Assembly (NCBI GenBank): GCA_934045905.1
Contig: OW203763.1
Coordinates: forward strand, 15,940,948 to 16,004,947
Reading direction: 5' to 3'
Source: Leuctra nigra
Taxonomy: Eukaryota; Arthropoda; Insecta; Plecoptera; Leuctridae
DNA: 64,000 bases
A model generated the notes under the pieces. It was not told where the DNA came from, ran no database searches, and saw only the letters and a list, made by a program, of their open reading frames with translations. Position numbers and translations under genes: made by a program. Shown here piece by piece: positions 58,483-64,000 of the stretch (position 1 is the stretch's first letter; each line of letters begins with the position of its first letter).

Positions 58483-58564
58483 CTAAGAGGAAACGAACAA
58501 TTATTACTTTTTTTTTCATCTCAGTTTTTGACTACAGCGAGGACGTCATAAACTCGGGCTCTTC

Positions 58565-58693
58565 AGGACCCCTATTCTATAACATTAAATTCTTGATTAA
58601 GCTGGAATCCGACTCGATGTAATGTTAATTCATATGGCCGTGAATCGGATTCGAGCAGAATCGGGAATTTTAGAGTTATAGAATAGGGTCCCG
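58565..58693. mobile_element. 129-bp MITE with GGACCCYTATTCTATAAC ends
   Basis: The left end GGACCCCTATTCTATAAC and the reverse complement of the right end GGGACCCTATTCTATAAC form the terminal repeat. Similarity continues inward through TAAATTC and an AATCCGA block, so nearly the whole element can fold on itself. It is close to the end sequence of the MITE at 8008-8178, so the two may belong to one superfamily. Confidence 0.8.
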
Positions 58694-59461
58694 GGAAGAA
58701 TGAGTGAAGAATGATGGAAGATGATATTGGAAGGATGGTGGAGAAGGATGGTCCTCATGTTAGTAAATTAAATACTCTTACATAATTAAGTACATCGAAA
58801 AGCTGTGTCTCCAATAACATATTAGGCAGATACACTTTTAAATGCTTGGTAGTAATTGACCTTAGTGATTATAGTAATTGAATTGTAATTGTATTGAATT
58901 GATAAGTAAAAATCAATTAAACAAATTAATAAAGCTCCAGCAATCTATGAATTCCAATAAGTGAGTAGGTGTAATTCATTGTAATTCTTTAGTTCATTTA
59001 ATTCATTGATTTTTATTTAACAATTGTTCATACAGTATACTGAGATATCAACACATCAACTTAAAATACATGCTATGATATGATATTAAAAAAACTTATT
59101 ATAATAACTGCAATATAGTATTTATCATATTAAACATAATATGTTTAAAAATGTCTTACACATGACCTATGTGATTGTATGAAGGAAATATAACGAAGTT
59201 CACTGTCGGAAGTACATCACTTTCATCAAGTGTCAAATGACAAGTGTCTGAAATGGATTTTATTATCTTCAATATAGGAAAAGTTTCAATAAACGATTTG
59301 CATTTTTTGACTGAAATAGATAAATATTTATCTATTTATATTTCGCACGTTCTTCTAGTAAATAGGGATTTTATTTTGCTGTCTATGGTTAGTGGTTTTT
59401 GACGGTGTGTAACATTGACAGTAAATATAGTATAACTTATAAGGGTCAGCTAATCAGAATA

Positions 59462-59700
59462 TATTTCGTTGCACGTTCTGTAGCGAGGCTATAATGGCGA
59501 CCCATGAATGATTATGATGAAAGAATGAATGATGAATCATGAATTCATCATGAATGATTTTGAAGCCGATTCGGAAATGATGATGAAGAAATTGTAGGGA
59601 AAGAAGGTGGGAAGGAGGCGTCCGTGGCCTACTGGCTGAGTTGATAAAATCGAACCTGAGTCTCTGGAGTGAAGTTCGTAGCCACCTTCCTTCATCTCTA
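59462..59700 (-). mobile_element. SINE copy
   Basis: Contains GCACGTTCTGTAGCGAGGCT, AATGGCGACCCATGAATGAT, GGTGGGAAGGAGGCGTCCGT and AAAATCGAACCTGAGTCTC in the order of the 9112-9390 copy, though the CCAGCATTTGCC / CTGAGGGAA middle is deleted. An ATGAATGAT-rich local duplication lies at 59503-59560. Minus orientation. Confidence 0.75.
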
Positions 59701-62654
59701 TATTTTACACTTTATACGACAATATAAAACAATCATTCGAAATCGAAGAAGAAAATATATTTTTACTTTCAGTTCTCGACAGAGATTTCTCTCACTATGA
59801 GTGTCAACCCGAATTCAATTTGAGAAATGTGCTACCGAAACTTTGCATGAACTCATTTTAGGGTTACTCGAAGTTAGTACCCCTCAGATGAATCATTGTG
59901 CCGATTCCGATTGTTACATTGCCAGTCTAGACATTATTCATGACCCTACAACTAGAAAGAACTCGTTTCAAATATCATCTTCTTGTGCAAATGAAGTCAT
60001 GAACCGACGACGTCTGAATTCATTTCGCAGAGCTCCTTTACATTTTGCCACAAATTCAAACCTCATCGACTCTTCAACTAGAGTATGTAATAAATCAATG
60101 CGGCTATGATGATTCCATACGCTTAGGAAATTAGCTTTTAACTTTTCAAGCATTGATAACACATAAGTATTTTGTTTAGTTTACATAAATTTTGAACTGA
60201 AATTCAAAGTGGAGTTTAAAATAAGATATATTTTATAAGCAGATTTGAAAGTAGAAAAAACACGTGAATGAAGAAATGCATCACACCACATTTTCACCTC
60301 AATTTAATTAAGAGTGCTATATTTTTGATTTCCTTGAAAATACTATTATTTACAATTGGATGATGAAAAGTAGGTCATTCTATTCATTCACGCAAAATCA
60401 ACAAAACAATATGGCATCATTCAGTTACCATCTTAACAATCATAAAAAAAGTTGTATATTGTGGCGTATAGTGTTCCATAGTTGATGTGGTATAACCTAT
60501 TGGCAAACGCTTTGCTCAAAGTAAAATATGTTTTTACAGCTGTTAAAACAAAATAAATAATATTAAAAGAATAGCCGACAACAACTGGCGTCTAAATATA
60601 ATGGAGTGATTGCTCGCATCCCACATATTCTCTTCTCGGCTGCAAGCTCAAGCAATGCGGTTAGAAGTTAGAAGTTAGAACGCTGCAGCTGTCTTGTGTG
60701 CGAATGGAATAGAACTGAGCAAAGACAAACATGATAAAACGATGGAAATAGTTAAGCAATTTATTGTTTAATTGATTAATTATTTCTTCGACAACAAATG
60801 GATCGCCTACATTTCGTGAGCTGTAACACAGATATACTTTCCGAGTCCGCCAAACCAATTTTTAATCAATGAAGATATTTAAGTCCTATATGTCTGTAAA
60901 AGTTTTATGCATCCGAATAGTAAGATGTCCATACCTACATATATTTAAATAAGAGCATAGTTTGTAATCGCAGTTAAAAGAGATTTTTAAAATATAATGA
61001 TGATATCCAGCTTCAAATTATTTCTTTAATAGATTGTCAAAATATTTTTCTATCGTTATCTTAAAATGCCAGAGAAAATAAAACTTTGATTTATTATTAC
61101 ATTCTGTTCACGTTGTTCACCAATTAGTTAAGAGAAATCATACTTGAATCGTATTCTATTCTGGTCTCTAGTTCAGTTCATGTTTTCAAAATGCTTGTAG
61201 TTTTAACCCTCCAAAATCACTCCATGCGAGGACACTACTTTTTTGTCACTTCCGTTTTTCTAATGTTTTTATAACTCGCGTATGCTACCATGCTAACACA
61301 TCACTCACGTAGCACTGACTGTCACACACGTGGATGATCAAGCCTATCTTCTATGTCTTCAATGTCTTCTACCACGAGATACTCGGTGTAGGGTGGAAAA
61401 GTTCGAGCAGACGCAGCCAATTGAAACTCTCGATAAGTGTTTTACGTAAAATTAATTATGAAAATCTGTATACAAAGGTCACAAATCTACCCTCATTTTC
61501 AAAGATTGTCGCAAACTGCAATATAACGCAAAATTGTCATTGTGATTTATTAAAATTGGAAATGAACTGCGCGAAATGTGCGACTTGTGAAATCTGTTTG
61601 ACCCAATTTGATACCTACTCAATCTCATAATTAGATAAATAAAATAAGAAAGGAAACGATTTCTAAATATCGCAATAAAACCTTTAGGTCCAGTATTCGT
61701 CGCATGACGAAACCACCAATGAGAGAACTGGAAAGTCGATTTATTCACCAGATAACATTTATTCGGAGTTCGTAAATCTGGTCATAGGAAGTAAAGCCAC
61801 GTGGAATCGCAGATCTTCCAAATAGCAAAATGACGCCACCGTAAAAAATGGGAGCGTTTCCAAAAATCAGGGCAAGAAACCCGGCGAGCATCCCAACGGT
61901 TGTCTAGACTCTCGAATACTATTGTGTCGTTCCGGAACGGAATAAAATCCGCGCCGTCGCATATCTATCAGTGTGTAAATCTTTGTATCTGCCATGAGGA
62001 CATTTTGCCTCTGTTCACTAGGCATGGTTAGTCTCGCTATTTATACACCAAATCGTTGGCTCATGGGGAAAAAAAGGACTCCTCTAAATACAGACGACTG
62101 GATTCTACACAACGCCGTCAAGATTTAGCTGTACGACATCCAGGGTAAACCGAGTTGCTACTTGAACATGTTACCAAAACATTAGTAAACACAAATTACA
62201 ACGCAAATGTCGTCGGAGAATTCATGATATTCAGAGGTGGTGCAATTCGCAAGCTTGACTTGAAATAGTGTTAGAGACATCTTGAACAGTTCAGAGATCA
62301 AACAGGGAAAGCGTTTGAAACGGAATTTTCATAATTGTATCTAAAATGACTCAAAAATAAATTATTTATATCATTAACATACGTAAATTATACGTCAAAT
62401 GATTCCAAAACGTAAAATTTAACATAATTTTAAGCGTTTTGCGAACGGTTTAAAATTGTCAAGCTCCAATTATTCGTTCTGTGTGTATTAATTAGGCATG
62501 ACAATTTAACTGGATGTCGCCTCTGTTTGAAAATATCTCTTTATTTCCGCGAAAAGTTCAAGTTGATCATTGATGGTTTGAATTCAGGGCCTCAACATCA
62601 ATATTTTTGTAAGTGTTTATATTCAGCTCGAACATTAATTTACGTCGGCGAAAT

Positions 62655-62840
62655 GTTTATAAGGATGATTGGACGATGGTGATGAAAGGAGAAAGCGATA
62701 GTAACTTACTATAAAAGTGGGAACGATCCCAATCATTTGCTTTTAGACTACAGTTAAGGAGCAAAGTTTAGGATGGACGTCAATGACAGGAATCAAACCC
62801 GGATCTCCTGAATTGTTTGTTTAGTGAATGTAGCTCGAAC
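62655..62840 (-). repeat. Highly diverged SINE copy
   Basis: TGATTGGACGATGGTGATGA, CGATCCCAATCATTTGC and GACAGGAATCAAACCCGGAT follow the order of the SINE blocks, with B-box GGTTTGATTCC on the minus strand. It is heavily mutated, implying an old insertion. Confidence 0.5.
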
Positions 62841-62984
62841 AGTGCGCTGGATTTTTTTCTCTCTCATTCAACGTACAGTACGAGATCGTTTTTAAACCGC
62901 CCTTGACCAAGTATAGGCTAATGACGTCCATTGAACAGTGTATTGTGGAGTCGGGAGATGAGATACATGTTTATAAATACTTGC

Positions 62985-63050
62985 CTAGCACGGGACTCGA
63001 ACACACGTGTCTTCGCTTGAGCAAATCTACATGGTCTCGTGTTGTAAACT
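62985..63050 (-). repeat. tRNA-like fragment
   Basis: On the minus strand a B-box GTTCGAGTCCCGTGC follows a GAGACCATGTAGATTTGCTC segment. The A-box is not clear. Probably a tRNA-derived repeat fragment unlike the main SINE in its head. Confidence 0.4.
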
Positions 63051-63524
63051 ATTGTATAGATACTTAATCTAGTGCAGACGGGTGGAAGACTGGGTGGTAA
63101 ACTCACTTAACTTTGGGAGGTCTTAGAAGGAAGGTATATGTTAGGAAATTAATGTTGCTGATCTGTTTCTAACAATTGGCATGGAAAATGTTGTCAGGAT
63201 TGCAAATTATATTTCCCCTGTAGTATTATATTCAATGAAACATTAATTTAATTAACATTTAGTATTTCAGGGAATTGATTGTTCGTTAATTTCTGCATCA
63301 TTTAGTGAAGGTTTGTTGTGTAACGCAAAGTTTGTTTTGATGCATGTTTTTCCTGCCACCTATTTTCCTGTTGATTGAAAATATAACAACAGGAATGTCA
63401 TGTTGATTTCAGTAGTGGTAAAAGTTTTTGAAGTTTCTCGACATTTGTGAAATTTTGGACATGCATACATTCACAATTCCGTTCCAAATTTAGTATGTTT
63501 TAACGCACTCTGAAGACGCTTGGG

Positions 63525-63672
63525 ACTTGGGAGATGATAATGGACGGTGGGAAGGAGGCGGTCGTGCCCTATTAGTAGGGAACCTTTCCAGCATTTGTCA
63601 CGTCTGAGCAAAACCACGTGGAATTCAAACCCGGAACCTCCGGAGTACAAGTCAAGAGCCTGAGCCAACTTG
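63525..63672 (-). mobile_element. SINE copy, head half
   Basis: Contains GGACGGTGGGAAGGAGGCGG, CCTATTAGTAGGGAACC, TTCCAGCATTTGTC and CAAACCCGGAACCTCCGGAG, with the tRNA-like head CAAGTTGGCTCAGGCTC at the right. It lacks the CGACGTTAA tail. Confidence 0.75.
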
Positions 63673-63677
63673 CTTTC

Positions 63678-63729
63678 TCATTCACTAATGCTCAAAATCA
63701 TTCACTAATGCTCAAAATCATTCACTAAT
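63678..63729. repeat. 20-bp tandem repeat, 2.6 copies
   Basis: TCATTCACTAATGCTCAAAA occurs at 63678 and 63698, with a partial third copy at 63718. It directly abuts the head of the SINE copy at 63525-63672. Confidence 0.95.
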
Positions 63730-63785
63730 GTCATTACCGGCAGCGTCAACAACTCAAATAATACAATCTAGACATAATCTACATA

Positions 63786-63815
63786 GAAGTGGGTTCAAAT
63801 CCCATCGGGGTCATG
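63786..63815 (+). repeat. tRNA B-box-like fragment
   Basis: GGGTTCAAATCCCATCGGGG resembles the T-arm plus discriminator region of a tRNA, but no A-box or acceptor partner is visible upstream. Likely a tRNA-derived repeat remnant. Confidence 0.35.
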
Positions 63816-64000
63816 AATCATGTCACTCCTAGACATCATTATACCCCAAGTTGCCATTCATTTTCGTAAGTAAACAGAAAAGAAATATGAAAAGGCAACT
63901 ACACATCCCCCCTTCTGTTGTGGCTTCCTTATAAAAACATCAACCCCCTCCTAACCCAAGAACTTCTCACCAAAAGTGTCTAAAGTGTTTGAACATGCCA

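Larger units (their letters stand above)
58483..64000 (-). other. Intron or upstream region of the RBM24-like gene
   Basis: No RRM exon (no RNP1-like RGYGFV or RNP2-like IFVGGL) was recognised on the minus strand to the window edge, so the next upstream exon lies outside. The stretch contains a MITE, several SINE copies and a 20-bp tandem repeat. Short frames at 59.8-60.1 and 61.3-61.6 kb show no family motif. Confidence 0.5.

Overview
This is eukaryotic nuclear DNA, almost certainly from an arthropod and most likely an insect. It is AT-rich, genes are sparse and split by introns with GT/AG borders, and the space between is full of short inverted-repeat elements, tRNA-derived SINE-like copies and LINE remnants. 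The motif TAGGTAGGTA recurs throughout. I cannot fix the order from sequence alone; Hemiptera and Lepidoptera are both compatible.

Three genes are supported. (1) 21.4-22.3 kb, plus strand: one long coding exon for a protein with an EVH1/WH1-like fold, a basic stretch and a CRIB-like Cdc42/Rac-binding motif, resembling the N-terminal half of WASP without the actin-nucleating VCA tail. Its exon follows a splice acceptor, so a 5' exon lies upstream. (2) 24.2-30.2 kb, plus strand: a complete ELMO/CED-12 gene in three coding exons. The exons join in phase to 730 codons, very close to vertebrate ELMO1. ELMO works with DOCK proteins as a Rac activator, so two neighbouring genes on the same strand both point to Rho-GTPase/actin signalling. 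(3) 46.9-58.5 kb, minus strand: the last three coding exons of an RBM24/RBM38-type RNA-binding protein, ending in the residues RMQ. The RRM exons lie beyond the right edge.

Layout: 1-21 kb holds no recognisable coding exon, only repeats and a GC-richer block near 12.75-13.06 kb that may be a distal promoter or first exon. 21-30 kb holds the two signalling genes, with several MITEs in ELMO intron 2. 30.7-43.2 kb is a repeat-rich block: a hAT-like MITE with an exact 8-bp target duplication, a GC-rich retroelement fragment, and a reverse-transcriptase fragment split by a 3.34-kb foldback-like element with an exact 9-bp duplication. That element carries another MITE, which itself contains a tRNA-like segment. 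A second LINE tail and a 102-bp minisatellite open on both strands follow. 43.7-64 kb is mostly the RBM24-like 3' region and introns plus SINE copies.

Nothing resembling a CRISPR array, prokaryotic operon or viral gene set was seen. The most unusual items are the nested foldback element, the EVH1-CRIB protein beside ELMO, the in-frame 34-codon minisatellite, and the ELMO stop codon overlapping a poly(A) hexamer.
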